64,000 bases of DNA from Parabacteroides sp. AM08-6. Lineage in GTDB: Bacteria; Bacteroidota; Bacteroidia; Bacteroidales; Tannerellaceae. Location of the stretch: contig NZ_QRMP01000020.1 in the NCBI RefSeq assembly GCF_003473295.1, positions 1 to 64,000 on the forward strand, given 5' to 3'. A model generated the notes under the pieces. It did no database searches, was not told the DNA's origin, and saw only the letters and a program-made list of their open reading frames with translations. A program made the position numbers and the translations under genes. Within the stretch, counting starts at the first letter, position 1. The number at the start of each line of letters is the position of its first letter. Below, piece after piece: positions 50,276 to 58,753 of this stretch.

Positions 50276-51064
50276 TTACAGGCTGTGTTGAAACATCCAG
50301 GAAAGGTAGTCCGGTTCGGCGAAAGCCTTGTCCCAACTGTTATGGTCGACACCGGGATATTCTTTATAACGCACATCGGCCCCTGCCTTTTTCAATGTCT
50401 CATACGCATCGCGGGAGAATTGTACATCCACAACGCTATCCGAACCGCCGTGATAGATGCTGAACGCAGTCTTGCCCTTGTATTTCGCCAAACGTTCCAA
50501 GTTGGCGCCCCCGCAAATCGGTGTGGCGGCTGCGAACGTGTTCGGGTAGCGGCAAACCAAATCGAATGTCCCGATGCCTCCCATCGAAAGCCCCGTCACA
50601 TAAATGCGTCTCGTATCCACAATTCCTTTGTCTATATAGCTGTCCAGCAACTCTATTACCGCATTCAACGAGGCGGTTATCGGTGCGGAAGGCGGGAAAT
50701 AACGCTTCTCTCCATCCTTGGAAGGCCGTGTGTAATTCACCCACCAAGTGTCGGAAGGACATTGGGGAGCAATGATGATGGCAGGATACTGTGTCTGATT
50801 TTCGAAAGAGGCAAGCATGTCGCCGCCATGTATTAATTGCGCTTTATTGTCGGAACCCCGTTCTCCGGCGCCGTGCAGGAAGAGGATAACCGGATATTGC
50901 CGGTCCGGACTATAATTTTCCGGATATAAAATCCGGTAGTTCAATGCGTACCCGTTCCGGCTAGTGAACTGCTTCTTCAGGAAGCTATCTTTGTCGCCGG
51001 CGTATCCGGTAGCGGATAGGAACAGGCTCAGGAACAGGAAAAAAATGCCTTTGCGTAGTTTCAT
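50276..51064 (-). CDS. exported alpha/beta-hydrolase (esterase / prolyl-oligopeptidase-like)
   Basis: A 262-aa secreted hydrolase. The signal peptide ends near GYAGDKD. The oxyanion region is LFLHGAGERG, the nucleophile elbow is GLSMGG, the acid is Asp in YHGGSDSVV, and the base His is in GVDHNSWDKA. The layout resembles phospholipase/carboxylesterase and feruloyl-esterase-like enzymes, so an ester of carbohydrate or plant material is a likely substrate. A hairpin of ACAGCCTGT / ACAGGCTGT (50258-50286) spans its stop and the end of the CCA gene. Confidence 0.88.
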   Translation of the reverse strand: MKLRKGIFFLFLSLFLSATGYAGDKDSFLKKQFTSRNGYALNYRILYPENYSPDRQYPVILFLHGAGERGSDNKAQLIHGGDMLASFENQTQYPAIIIAPQCPSDTWWVNYTRPSKDGEKRYFPPSAPITASLNAVIELLDSYIDKGIVDTRRIYVTGLSMGGIGTFDLVCRYPNTFAAATPICGGANLERLAKYKGKTAFSIYHGGSDSVVDVQFSRDAYETLKKAGADVRYKEYPGVDHNSWDKAFAEPDYLSWMFQHSL

Positions 51065-51128
51065 AAGTTTTATCGATTAAAAAGTTTCTATACAGACTTC
51101 TCCCGGCACAACGTGCGAGGCTATTTCA

Positions 51129-51136
51129 CAAATTTA
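51129..51136 (-). promoter_or_regulatory. -7 box TAAATTTG of the esterase gene
   Basis: Minus-strand TAAATTTG matches TAnnTTTG, 64 nt before the start codon at 51064. Confidence 0.45.
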
Positions 51137-51233
51137 GCAAAGATTTATGACGAACAAGTGCATTTGAAAATATTTCTTATTATCTGTTCTTTTTTTTCTC
51201 CTTATTCTTTACCTCTTTCCTCCCTATATTTTG

Positions 51234-51241
51234 TATCTTTG
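51234..51241 (+). promoter_or_regulatory. -7 box TATCTTTG of the second HU-like gene
   Basis: Exact match to TAnnTTTG, with a weak T-rich -33 region. Transcript start is predicted near 51248, exactly at the left edge of the palindrome array, giving a 5' leader of about 180 nt. Confidence 0.6.
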
Positions 51242-51246
51242 GACGG

Positions 51247-51354
51247 TATCTATTAATCGTTCGCCAATTGGCGAACGATTGTCCGTCAAGCAGCGAACGA
51301 ACGTCCGTCAATTGGCGAACGGTCGTTCGCCAGCAAGCGAACAACTAATAGATA
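51247..51354. repeat. four-unit palindromic array, 22-bp period, enclosed by a 9-bp inverted repeat
   Basis: Unit 1 (51258-51277) is the perfect palindrome CGTTCGCCAATTGGCGAACG, extended to 26 bp at 51255-51280. Units start at 51258, 51280, 51302 and 51324, exactly 22 bp apart. Units 2 to 4 match unit 1 at 14, 18 and 15 of 20 positions, and the 3' arm GCGAAC is identical in all four. TATCTATTA (51247-51255) and TAATAGATA (51346-51354) form a perfect 9-bp inverted repeat around the array. It could be an operator array or a multi-hairpin RNA leader. Confidence 0.9.
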
Positions 51355-51426
51355 GTGACGAACAGGCTAAAGCATAAGCATGAAAGTGCTAAAAGATAAC
51401 GAACAAATTATTAAAAGGTAAAGAAT

Positions 51427-52035
51427 ATGGCAGCAGAATATAAATTAGTACGTCGTCCGCCTCTTGGTAAGACGGATGGGAAACAACAGCTTTATCCCCG
51501 CTTTGTGCCTACGGATACGGTACGCTTGGACGATTTGGTGCAGAAGGCGCAGGGACGTTCCTCTTTTTCGTCGGCGGATATCAAGGGTGTGTTGCAACTG
51601 CTCCAGGACATGATGGTAGACGAATTGATGTTCGGACACAACGTCGAGCTGGAAGGCATCGGTACTTTCAGTATTTCGTTGAAGTCTCGTCCGGTAGAGG
51701 ATAAGAAGGAAATCAGGGCCGAATCCATCCATTTTCAGGATGTGACGTTTCGTTCGTCGAGACAATTGCGCGACCGCTTGCAGGAAATGCCGCTGATGCG
51801 TTCGTCCGAAGAGGAACGTGCCGTACTTTCTTTCGAAGAGTGTGAGGAGCGGACCATGAAGTATCTGGAAACGCATCAGTACATTTCCGGGAAAATCTAC
51901 CGTAGCCTTTGTCGGTGCGGGAAGACAAAGGCTGCGGGCGACTTGAAGCGAATGGCGAATGCCGGAAAGCTGGTACGCAAATATATCGGGAACGCGTATC
52001 TCTTCCAGCCGGTAAAGCCGGAGGAGGAGGCATAA
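51427..52035 (+). CDS. HU-family DNA-binding protein, second copy, with C-terminal extension
   Basis: A 202-aa HU-like protein. An N-terminal segment (MAAEYKLVRRPPLGKTDGKQ) is followed by the HU-like core (FSSADIKGVLQLLQDMMVDE and GHNVELEGIGTFSISLKSRP). An added region from about residue 120 (ERTMKYLETHQYISGKIYRS, LKRMANAGKLVRKYIGNAYL) looks like a winged-helix or helix-turn-helix. This fused extension is absent from the first HU-like protein. The palindrome array lies 72 bp upstream, so self-regulation is plausible. Convergent with the RelA-type gene. Confidence 0.87.
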   Translation: MAAEYKLVRRPPLGKTDGKQQLYPRFVPTDTVRLDDLVQKAQGRSSFSSADIKGVLQLLQDMMVDELMFGHNVELEGIGTFSISLKSRPVEDKKEIRAESIHFQDVTFRSSRQLRDRLQEMPLMRSSEEERAVLSFEECEERTMKYLETHQYISGKIYRSLCRCGKTKAAGDLKRMANAGKLVRKYIGNAYLFQPVKPEEEA

Positions 52036-52039
52036 ACAG

Positions 52040-54259
52040 TTATGAGTTTAACCGGCTTACCGTTTTTACACCTTTCACGGCATTCATCTTTTTAATTAGC
52101 ATGTTCAGGGCGGTTGTGTCGCGTACGATGACGGTGAAGTTGCCTTGGAAGATGCCGTCGGCTGCTGAGTCGATGTTGAGCGACCGCAGTGTAACCCCGC
52201 TTTCTTTGCTGATGACGGAGGTGATATTGGTTACGATGGCAATGTCGTCCCGGCCGATGACGCGCAAAGTGACGATATAACCGTTGTCGCCTTTCCCGCT
52301 CCATTTGGCTTGGATGATACGATAACCGAAACGACTGAACATCTCTTGGGCGTTCGGACAGTCCATGCGGTGTATTTTGATGCCTTGCGTGGAGACGAAG
52401 CCGAACACTTCGTCGCCGTAAATCGGGTTACAGCATTTTGCCAGTTTGTATTCGATGCCGGTCAGGTTCTTGTCGATGACCAGAATATCCTGGTGGGTCG
52501 AAATTTCTTCCACTTCGGTGGTGGTGATAAACTCTCCGGCACTGCGCACTTCAGTGTGGTCGTTCGTTTCCGTCTCCTTGCGCAACTGTTCGAGATATTC
52601 ATCGATTACCTGGTTCGGGTCGAGCCGCTCTTCGGCAATCTCGATGTAGAAGTCGGTGACGGTCTTGAAGCCTTTCTTCTTGATATAGCGCATCAGGACA
52701 GGTTCGTCCATTTCTATCTTCCTGTTCTTGAAACGGCGTTGCAGCATTTCTTTGGCAAAGTCGACAGCTTTGGCCATTTCTTCCCGAAGTGCTTGCTTAA
52801 TCTTGACACGCGCCTTGGAGGTGACAACAATGTTCAGCCAATCACGCTTAGGCGTTTGGGTGGGCGAAGTAACGACGGACACTGTATCTCCGTTGTTCAA
52901 TACATATTTGATAGGTACGTTTTTCTCGTTTACTTTGGCGGAGACGCATTTGCTTCCCAGCTTGGAATGGATGGCGAAGGCAAAATCCAGAACGGTAGCT
53001 CCTTTGGCGAGCTTGATAAGTTCGCCGGTCGGGGTGAAGACATATATCTCGTCTTTGTACAAATCCATCTTGAAATCCTGCATCAGGTCGAGCGGATTTG
53101 TCCCTTTTGTTTCAAGGGCGGTACGTACGGTAGTCAGAAACTCGTCCAAGCCGTTCTCCTCTTTAACTCCTTTGTATTTCCAGTGGGCGGCCAGACCGCG
53201 CTCGGCTATTTCGTCCATCCGGCGGGTTCTGATTTGTACCTCCACCCATTTGTTTTGAGGTCCCATGACGGTGATATGCAGGCTTTCGTATCCGTTTGTC
53301 TTCGGAATGGATATCCAGTCTTTCATCCGTTTCGGGTTCGGTTGGTACATGTCGGTGATGATGGAGTAGACTTGCCAGCATTCCGAACGTTCCTTCTCCA
53401 GCGGCGTATCCAGAATGATACGGATGGCGAAAAGGTCGTAAATGCCTTCGAAGGGCACGTTTTGCTTCTTCAGTTTATTGTTGATGGAGTGGATGGACTT
53501 GGTACGACCTTTGATGTCGAAACAGAAACCGGCCTCTTGCAGCTTCTTCTTTATCGGGGCGATGAACTCTGCGATATAGGCTTCGCGCGAGCGTTTTGTC
53601 TCGTTCAGTTTCTGTTTGATAAAGTCGTACTGCTTCCGGTCGGTATATTTGAGCGAAAGGTCTTCGAGCTCGCTTTTGATGGTGTACAGACCCAAGCGGT
53701 GGGCGAGGGGGGCATAGAGATAGGACACCTCGGTGGCCAGCCTTTTCCGGTCGGCTTCGTCTTTCAGTTGTTTGCCGAGGCGCATCAGGCAGAGACGGTC
53801 GGCAATCATAATCAGGATGACGCGTACATCTTCGGCAAACGAGAACAGGAGACGATGGAAATTCTCCGAGTCGACGGCCGTATTCCGGGCGTATAAGTCG
53901 GATGTTTTCAGTAGCCGGCTTATAATCAGGGTGACGTCGGCGTCGAATGTCTCTTCCACTTCTTCCAGGGTGATTATCCTTTTCATGACCGGACGGTACA
54001 GCAAGAGGGCAATCACCGAGGTACGTTTCAATCCGATTTCGACGGTGGCAATCAGAGCCGTGTTGATGTTTCGCAGCATTCCGTTGATGCCGTTTTTGTC
54101 GCGTCCGTAGCAATCCATTGCCACGACCCGCTTCATTAACGCCTTCATCTTACTTAGGTCCTCTTTTTTCAGGAAGGAGTAAAGACTGCGTAACAGTTGT
54201 TTATATTTACAGAAAAACTGCTTTTTTTCTTCTTCGGTAAAGAACGGTTGTATATCCAT
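52040..54259 (-). CDS. relA: RelA/SpoT-family (p)ppGpp synthetase, HD domain degenerate
   Basis: A 739-aa alarmone enzyme. The N-terminal HD region keeps the helical frame (FAEDVRVILIMIADRLCLMR), but the HD pair itself is missing: the position reads LLLYRPVM. Hydrolase activity is therefore unlikely. The synthetase domain is intact (IYDLFAIRIILDTP, TNGYESLHITVMGPQNKWVE, VQIRTRRMDEIAERGLAAHW). TGS (EIYVFTPTGELIKLAKGATV) and ACT (VTLRVIGRDDIAIVTNITSV) domains follow. Start at 54259 rather than 25 codons upstream. A bifunctional hydrolase elsewhere in the genome would be expected. Confidence 0.9.
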   Translation of the reverse strand: MDIQPFFTEEEKKQFFCKYKQLLRSLYSFLKKEDLSKMKALMKRVVAMDCYGRDKNGINGMLRNINTALIATVEIGLKRTSVIALLLYRPVMKRIITLEEVEETFDADVTLIISRLLKTSDLYARNTAVDSENFHRLLFSFAEDVRVILIMIADRLCLMRLGKQLKDEADRKRLATEVSYLYAPLAHRLGLYTIKSELEDLSLKYTDRKQYDFIKQKLNETKRSREAYIAEFIAPIKKKLQEAGFCFDIKGRTKSIHSINNKLKKQNVPFEGIYDLFAIRIILDTPLEKERSECWQVYSIITDMYQPNPKRMKDWISIPKTNGYESLHITVMGPQNKWVEVQIRTRRMDEIAERGLAAHWKYKGVKEENGLDEFLTTVRTALETKGTNPLDLMQDFKMDLYKDEIYVFTPTGELIKLAKGATVLDFAFAIHSKLGSKCVSAKVNEKNVPIKYVLNNGDTVSVVTSPTQTPKRDWLNIVVTSKARVKIKQALREEMAKAVDFAKEMLQRRFKNRKIEMDEPVLMRYIKKKGFKTVTDFYIEIAEERLDPNQVIDEYLEQLRKETETNDHTEVRSAGEFITTTEVEEISTHQDILVIDKNLTGIEYKLAKCCNPIYGDEVFGFVSTQGIKIHRMDCPNAQEMFSRFGYRIIQAKWSGKGDNGYIVTLRVIGRDDIAIVTNITSVISKESGVTLRSLNIDSAADGIFQGNFTVIVRDTTALNMLIKKMNAVKGVKTVSRLNS

Positions 54260-54405
54260 AGTACTCTGTCTTTTTAAGAATGTGCCGGTATAACCTCCAT
54301 GTTTGTATTCAAGGCGAATAGGGCTTGCGGGCACTTCTTCTTGTAAAACATACTGTAAAAGTAACTTTTTCTTGGAATATGACTGCTATTCTAAAGGTAA
54401 TTTTA

Positions 54406-54413
54406 TACATTTG
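54406..54413 (+). promoter_or_regulatory. -7 box TACATTTG before the DUF4301 gene
   Basis: TACATTTG matches TAnnTTTG, 63 nt before the ATG at 54476; -33 weak. Confidence 0.5.
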
Positions 54414-54475
54414 CGATATAGATAGAGCAGAAAGTCCCTGCTTGCGTAACGAATTATTAATTAAAAGAAGATATT

Positions 54476-55996
54476 ATGCTAAACGCAAAAGACTTGGAAC
54501 TGCTAACTAAGAAAGGTATCAGCGAAGAGCAGATAAATGAACAGTTGGCATGCTTTGTAAAAGGATTTCCCTTCCTTGAAATAGCCGCTTCGGCATCGGT
54601 AGAGAGAGGCATAATGGTTATTCCGCAGGAAAGACAGGCTTATTATATGGAAGCCTGGGATGCTTATCTGGCTAAGAACAAGAAAATAGTGAAGTTTGTG
54701 CCGGCTTCGGGAGCGGCAAGCCGTATGTTTAAGAACTTGTATGAGTTCTTATCTGCCGATTACGACCAACCGTCGAATGCGTTTGAAAAGAAGTTTTTTG
54801 ACGAGATTGAACATTTTGCTTTCTATGGCGCCCTGAATGCGGCTTGCATAGCAAATGAGGAAAAGAATATTTCGACTTTGGTTGCAGACGGCAATTACAA
54901 AGCTGTGGTTGCCAATTTGCTGGAGGCGAAAGGGCTTAATTACGGGATGTTGCCGAAAGGCTTGTTGCTGTTTCATTCGTATCCGCAGAAAGTGCGTACT
55001 GCAATGGAAGAGCATTTGGCGGAAGGGGCGATGTATGCCAAGAATCATGCCGGCGAAGTGAATATCCATTTCACCGTATCTCCCGAACATAAGGCTTTGT
55101 TTGAACAGTTGGTTGCTGCAAAGTCGGATGAATATGAAGAGAAGTTCTCTGTCAGATATGATATATCCTTCAGCGTGCAGAAGTCGAGCACGGATACGGT
55201 TGCCGCCGGTATGGACAATCAGCCGTTCCGGGATAAGAACGGTAATTTGCTTTTCCGTCCGGGGGGACACGGTGCTTTGATTGAGAACCTGAATGATGTG
55301 GATGCCGATGTGGTATTTGTAAAGAATATCGATAATGTCGTGCCGGACAGTTTCAAATGCGCAACGGTAATCTATAAGAAAGTGATTGCCGGCGTATTGG
55401 TTTCTTTGCAGGAACGTATATTCAACTATATGGCATTGATTGATAGTGGTAAATATACGCACGACCAAGTGGAGGAGATGATTCATTTTCTTCAGGATGA
55501 ATTGTGTGTTAAGAACCCGGACACCAAGCTTTTGGAAGATGCCGAGCTGATACTTTACCTCAAGAGCAAACTGAACCGTCCGTTGCGTGTGTGCGGTATG
55601 GTGAAGAATGTCGGTGAACCGGGCGGTGGCCCGTTCCTGACAGTCAATCCGGATGGAACGGTTTCCTTGCAAATACTCGAAAGTTCACAAGTAGACTTGA
55701 GTGACCCGGCTAAGAAGGAGATGTTCGAGCAAGGTACGCATTTCAATCCGGTCGATTTGGTTTGTGCATTAAAGAATTACAAGGGAGAGAAATTTAATTT
55801 GCCGGATTATGTCGATAAGAATACCGGTTTTATCTCCTATAAGAGTAAAGATGGTCGTGAATTGAAAGCACTTGAACTTCCGGGTTTATGGAATGGTGCG
55901 ATGAGCGACTGGAGTACGGTCTTTGTGGAAGTCCCCATCGAAACATTCAATCCGGTGAAGACCGTGAATGACTTGTTGCGGAGGGAGCATCAATGA
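54476..55996 (+). CDS. DUF4301 family protein
   Basis: A 506-aa cytoplasmic protein of a family restricted mainly to Bacteroidetes. Conserved phrases include FVPASGAASRMFKNLYEFL, FRPGGHGALIENLNDVDADV and GMVKNVGEPGGGPF. The GxASRM and D-V-V-F-V-K-N pattern is reminiscent of nucleotidyltransferases acting on sugars or proteins, but catalytic function is not established. Monocistronic, with its own promoter and a strong terminator. Confidence 0.88.
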   Translation: MLNAKDLELLTKKGISEEQINEQLACFVKGFPFLEIAASASVERGIMVIPQERQAYYMEAWDAYLAKNKKIVKFVPASGAASRMFKNLYEFLSADYDQPSNAFEKKFFDEIEHFAFYGALNAACIANEEKNISTLVADGNYKAVVANLLEAKGLNYGMLPKGLLLFHSYPQKVRTAMEEHLAEGAMYAKNHAGEVNIHFTVSPEHKALFEQLVAAKSDEYEEKFSVRYDISFSVQKSSTDTVAAGMDNQPFRDKNGNLLFRPGGHGALIENLNDVDADVVFVKNIDNVVPDSFKCATVIYKKVIAGVLVSLQERIFNYMALIDSGKYTHDQVEEMIHFLQDELCVKNPDTKLLEDAELILYLKSKLNRPLRVCGMVKNVGEPGGGPFLTVNPDGTVSLQILESSQVDLSDPAKKEMFEQGTHFNPVDLVCALKNYKGEKFNLPDYVDKNTGFISYKSKDGRELKALELPGLWNGAMSDWSTVFVEVPIETFNPVKTVNDLLRREHQ

Positions 55997-56035
55997 AATA
56001 AGGATTTCATCCGTTTTTTTTAATTAATAATTTGG

Positions 56036-56091
56036 GCCGGTGGTAATTATTTCCTTTGTAAATAAGGAATGATTATCCACCGGCTGTTTTT
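56036..56091 (+). terminator. terminator of the DUF4301 gene
   Basis: A long hairpin, outer GCCGGTGG / CCACCGGC with an imperfect inner stem (TTTCCTT / AAGGAA), followed by TGTTTTTGT. It could also act for the minus-strand gene ending at 56123. Confidence 0.75.
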
Positions 56092-56122
56092 GTATAACGA
56101 CCAAATTAAAGGATTAACCCTT

Positions 56123-57436
56123 TTATATTTTCGGTAATTCCCAAGGAGCGCGGTATTCCTTGCATAGATATTTGTCGGCTTCAGCATCGTGGAAGCTGCT
56201 TCCGTCCCAGGTTAATTTCTTTCCGGTCCGGTAAGCAATGTTCCCTAATTGGGAGAACTTTGCGATGTGAGCACCGATTTCAATGCTAGCATTGCAGTTG
56301 CGATTGCGAGATTTAATACATTCCAAATGGTTTTTGACGTGCAGGTTCAAGCCTCCTTCTCCATATGAACGTTTGAGAGGTACGGCTTCCATGCGGGCTT
56401 TTCCGTTCACTTTTTCCGGTATCACTTCCCAGCCGCCCCGGTCGACAACCAATGTTCCGTTTTCGCCTACGAAGCCTAAACCGTGATTGCGCCCGTAAGC
56501 ACCGTCATCGATACCAATCGCATGGTCCCACATGACTGTGAAATCGTTGAATGTATAGATGGTTTGCAATAAGTCGGGTGTTTCGCAGGCATCGTCCGGA
56601 TAACCGAATTTGCCCCCTGAAGCCATAATGGAGTTGGGAGCTGTAACATTCATTCCATAAAGGGCATAGTCCAGCAAATGGACTCCCCAGTCTGTCATCA
56701 GTCCGCCCGCGTAGTCCCAAAACCAGCGGAAGGTGAAGTGGAAACGGTTCCGGTTGAACGGACGCTTGGGAGCCGGTCCCAGCCACATGTCATAATCTAC
56801 GCCTGCCGGGACTGCTTCATCCGGCTTAACGGGAATGGAAGGACACCAGCCCTGATAAGAGAATACGCGCACAGTGCGGATTTTACCTAACTGGCCGCTA
56901 TGCACGAATGCCATGGCGTCTTGCCAGTGAGGATCGCTTCGCTGCCATTGGCCTACTTGTACGACTTTGTTGTATTTTTCGGCGGCACGAATCATGATGT
57001 TACATTCTTCGATGCTGTTGCCCAACGGTTTCTCGCAGTAAACGTCTTTGCCAGCCTGGCAAGCTGAAACCATTTGCAGGCAATGCCAATGGTCCGGAGT
57101 TCCGACAATAACAATGTCTATATCCTTGTTGTCAATCAGTTTACGCCAGTCCTTGTACAGGTTCTTTACTTTTTTACCGGTTATTTTTGCTGTTTCGGCG
57201 GCCCGGTTGTTCAGAACACCTTCGTCAATATCGGCAAGTGCGATACATTCGACTTCCGGGTTACGTAGGAAAGCTTTCAGGTCTTCGAACCCCATTCCAT
57301 TGCAACCGATAAGGCCGACACGTATTTTGTCGTTGGCACTGATACTTCCCGTACCGGCTTGAATAAAGAAAGGGCTTACTGTAAGTCCGGCTCCTAATAA
57401 GGTCGCTTGCCGGAGAAAATCTCTTCGTGTTGTCAT
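56123..57436 (-). CDS. Tat-exported Gfo/Idh/MocA oxidoreductase, first copy
   Basis: A 437-aa protein with a twin-arginine signal (TTRRDFLRQATLLGAGLTVS). The NAD-binding Rossmann fold starts at KIRVGLIGCNGMG, then ADIDEGVL, IVGTPDHWHCLQ and VYCEKPLG, the conserved EKP motif. The TPDHWH form is common in Bacteroidetes periplasmic sugar oxidoreductases, some of which act in oxidative glycoside cleavage. Substrate here is unknown. It is divergent from the PCMD gene and probably co-regulated with the cluster downstream. Confidence 0.9.
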   Translation of the reverse strand: MTTRRDFLRQATLLGAGLTVSPFFIQAGTGSISANDKIRVGLIGCNGMGFEDLKAFLRNPEVECIALADIDEGVLNNRAAETAKITGKKVKNLYKDWRKLIDNKDIDIVIVGTPDHWHCLQMVSACQAGKDVYCEKPLGNSIEECNIMIRAAEKYNKVVQVGQWQRSDPHWQDAMAFVHSGQLGKIRTVRVFSYQGWCPSIPVKPDEAVPAGVDYDMWLGPAPKRPFNRNRFHFTFRWFWDYAGGLMTDWGVHLLDYALYGMNVTAPNSIMASGGKFGYPDDACETPDLLQTIYTFNDFTVMWDHAIGIDDGAYGRNHGLGFVGENGTLVVDRGGWEVIPEKVNGKARMEAVPLKRSYGEGGLNLHVKNHLECIKSRNRNCNASIEIGAHIAKFSQLGNIAYRTGKKLTWDGSSFHDAEADKYLCKEYRAPWELPKI

Positions 57437-57470
57437 GGTCTTAATAATTAGATAATATAAGTGTTAATGC

Positions 57471-57501
57471 CAAAAGTAGGAATAAATGGTGAGATGTACA
57501 A
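57471..57501 (-). promoter_or_regulatory. promoter of the first oxidoreductase gene
   Basis: Minus-strand TACTTTTG (57471-57478) with TTG 20 nt upstream (57499-57501) matches the -33/-7 consensus. Start codon at 57436. Confidence 0.65.
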
Positions 57502-57552
57502 TAAAAACTATAATAAAAGTATAAATCTACTGGCTTTTTGGAAAAAGGACTG

Positions 57553-57560
57553 TATTTTTG
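57553..57560 (+). promoter_or_regulatory. -7 box TATTTTTG of the PCMD gene
   Basis: TATTTTTG matches TAnnTTTG; the -33 TTG is poorly placed. Transcript start is predicted near 57566, inside the hairpin that follows. Confidence 0.5.
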
Positions 57561-57562
57561 CA

Positions 57563-57591
57563 CCTTGATTGTCTGGAACAGACAATCAAGG
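57563..57591. promoter_or_regulatory. perfect 13-bp stem, 3-nt loop at transcript start
   Basis: CCTTGATTGTCTG (57563-57575), loop GAA, CAGACAATCAAGG (57579-57591). There is no T run after it, so it is not a typical terminator. It could be a transcript-stabilising 5' hairpin or an operator for a dimeric regulator between the divergent genes. Confidence 0.75.
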
Positions 57592-57620
57592 AACAAGTTA
57601 TTCATTAAAAACGAAAAAAC

Positions 57621-58739
57621 ATGAAGTTTGTATATCTGGTAGCTGTCTTTTGGCTAAGTATAACTTTGGTGTCGTGCATCCAAGATGAGGCTCCGAATGC
57701 GGAAGCAGATATTATTGCTTGTACGGTTCCGGGGGATATTCTGAAAAGGGATCCGATTATCGAAAATAATAAAGTTACCTTGATGGTGAAAGCGGATGCC
57801 GATTTGTTGCACCAGTCTCCGGCATTTGAGCTGACTCCGGGGGCAACAATTTCTCCGGTTAGTGGAACAGAACGTGATTTCACCAAACCACAGTATTATA
57901 CGGTAACATCAGAAGATGGAAATTGGAAGAAAGAATATCAGGTGTCTTATATAATAGCGGGTGTCAGTACGGAGTATCATTTTGAGAATGTAGATTCGCT
58001 AGTCAGTGCTATATATACTTATGATATTTTCTTTGATATAGACTCTACATCCGGTAATCGTCTCGATTGGGCAAGTGGAAATGCCGGCTTTGCTATGACA
58101 GGGAAAGGTGGTAAAGACCGGTCTAGTTTCCCAACCAGTTCGATAATCGATGGTTATGAAGGCAAAGGCGTTAAGTTGGAAACGATGGAGACGGGAACTT
58201 TTGGCAGTAACTTTGGTATGCCTATTGCGGCCGGAAACCTTTTTATGGGAACCTTTGATGTCGGAGCAGCTTTGTTAAATGCGCTGAAAGCGACTAAATT
58301 GGGTATGCCGTTTGAACATGTTCCGACTTATTTAAAAGGGTACTTTAAGTATAAAGCAGGAAAAGTGTTTCAAGCAGGTGGAAAACCTGTAGATGGTAAA
58401 AAAGATACTTGGGATGTTTATGCTGTCTTTTATGAAGTGACGGATGATGTAAAAGTTCTGGACGGAACGATTGTGGAAGATAACTATACGCATCCGAATA
58501 TTATTTCGGTAGCTCTTCTGAATGATAAAGACCGGATTGAAACGGATGAATGGACGGAATTTTATATTCCTTTTATCATGAAGCCCGGTAAGACAATAGA
58601 TAAAAATAAATTGAAAGCCGGAGGTTATAATGTCTCGATTGTGTTTTCTTCCAGTAAGGAAGGTAACTATTTCCGCGGAGCACCCGGAAGTACTTTATAT
58701 GTAGATGAGGTGGAATTGATTTATTCGGCTGATAATTAA
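57621..58739 (+). CDS. PCMD-domain lipoprotein
   Basis: A 372-aa lipoprotein: lipobox LVSC at about residues 16-19, followed by IQDEAPN. An Ig-like N-terminal domain (VTSEDGNWKKEYQVSYII) precedes the PCMD domain from about residue 115 (YHFENVDSL, then RLDWASGNAGFAMTG and YVDEVELIY). PCMD proteins are surface lipoproteins near polysaccharide loci and likely bind carbohydrate. It starts the + strand operon with the beta-barrel 14 nt downstream. Confidence 0.82.
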   Translation: MKFVYLVAVFWLSITLVSCIQDEAPNAEADIIACTVPGDILKRDPIIENNKVTLMVKADADLLHQSPAFELTPGATISPVSGTERDFTKPQYYTVTSEDGNWKKEYQVSYIIAGVSTEYHFENVDSLVSAIYTYDIFFDIDSTSGNRLDWASGNAGFAMTGKGGKDRSSFPTSSIIDGYEGKGVKLETMETGTFGSNFGMPIAAGNLFMGTFDVGAALLNALKATKLGMPFEHVPTYLKGYFKYKAGKVFQAGGKPVDGKKDTWDVYAVFYEVTDDVKVLDGTIVEDNYTHPNIISVALLNDKDRIETDEWTEFYIPFIMKPGKTIDKNKLKAGGYNVSIVFSSSKEGNYFRGAPGSTLYVDEVELIYSADN

Positions 58740-58753
58740 AAAGGGCTATGACG

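Larger units (their letters stand above)
51065..51426. other. divergent intergenic region with repeat array
   Basis: 362 bp between divergent genes. The left third carries the esterase promoter (51129-51136, minus). The right part carries a plus-strand promoter and the palindrome array (51247-51354). Confidence 0.8.

Noticed and set aside
51247..51354. CRISPR array at the palindrome repeats
   Set aside because: Units are 20 bp with 2-bp gaps, so there are no spacers of the required length, and no cas genes are nearby.
52310..53896. A 528-codon open frame opposite the RelA-type gene
   Set aside because: It is antisense to a clear enzyme and arises from codon bias on the other strand; composition is not protein-like.
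54325..54510. A 61-codon frame before the DUF4301 gene
   Set aside because: It spans the promoter region and overlaps the start of the real gene.
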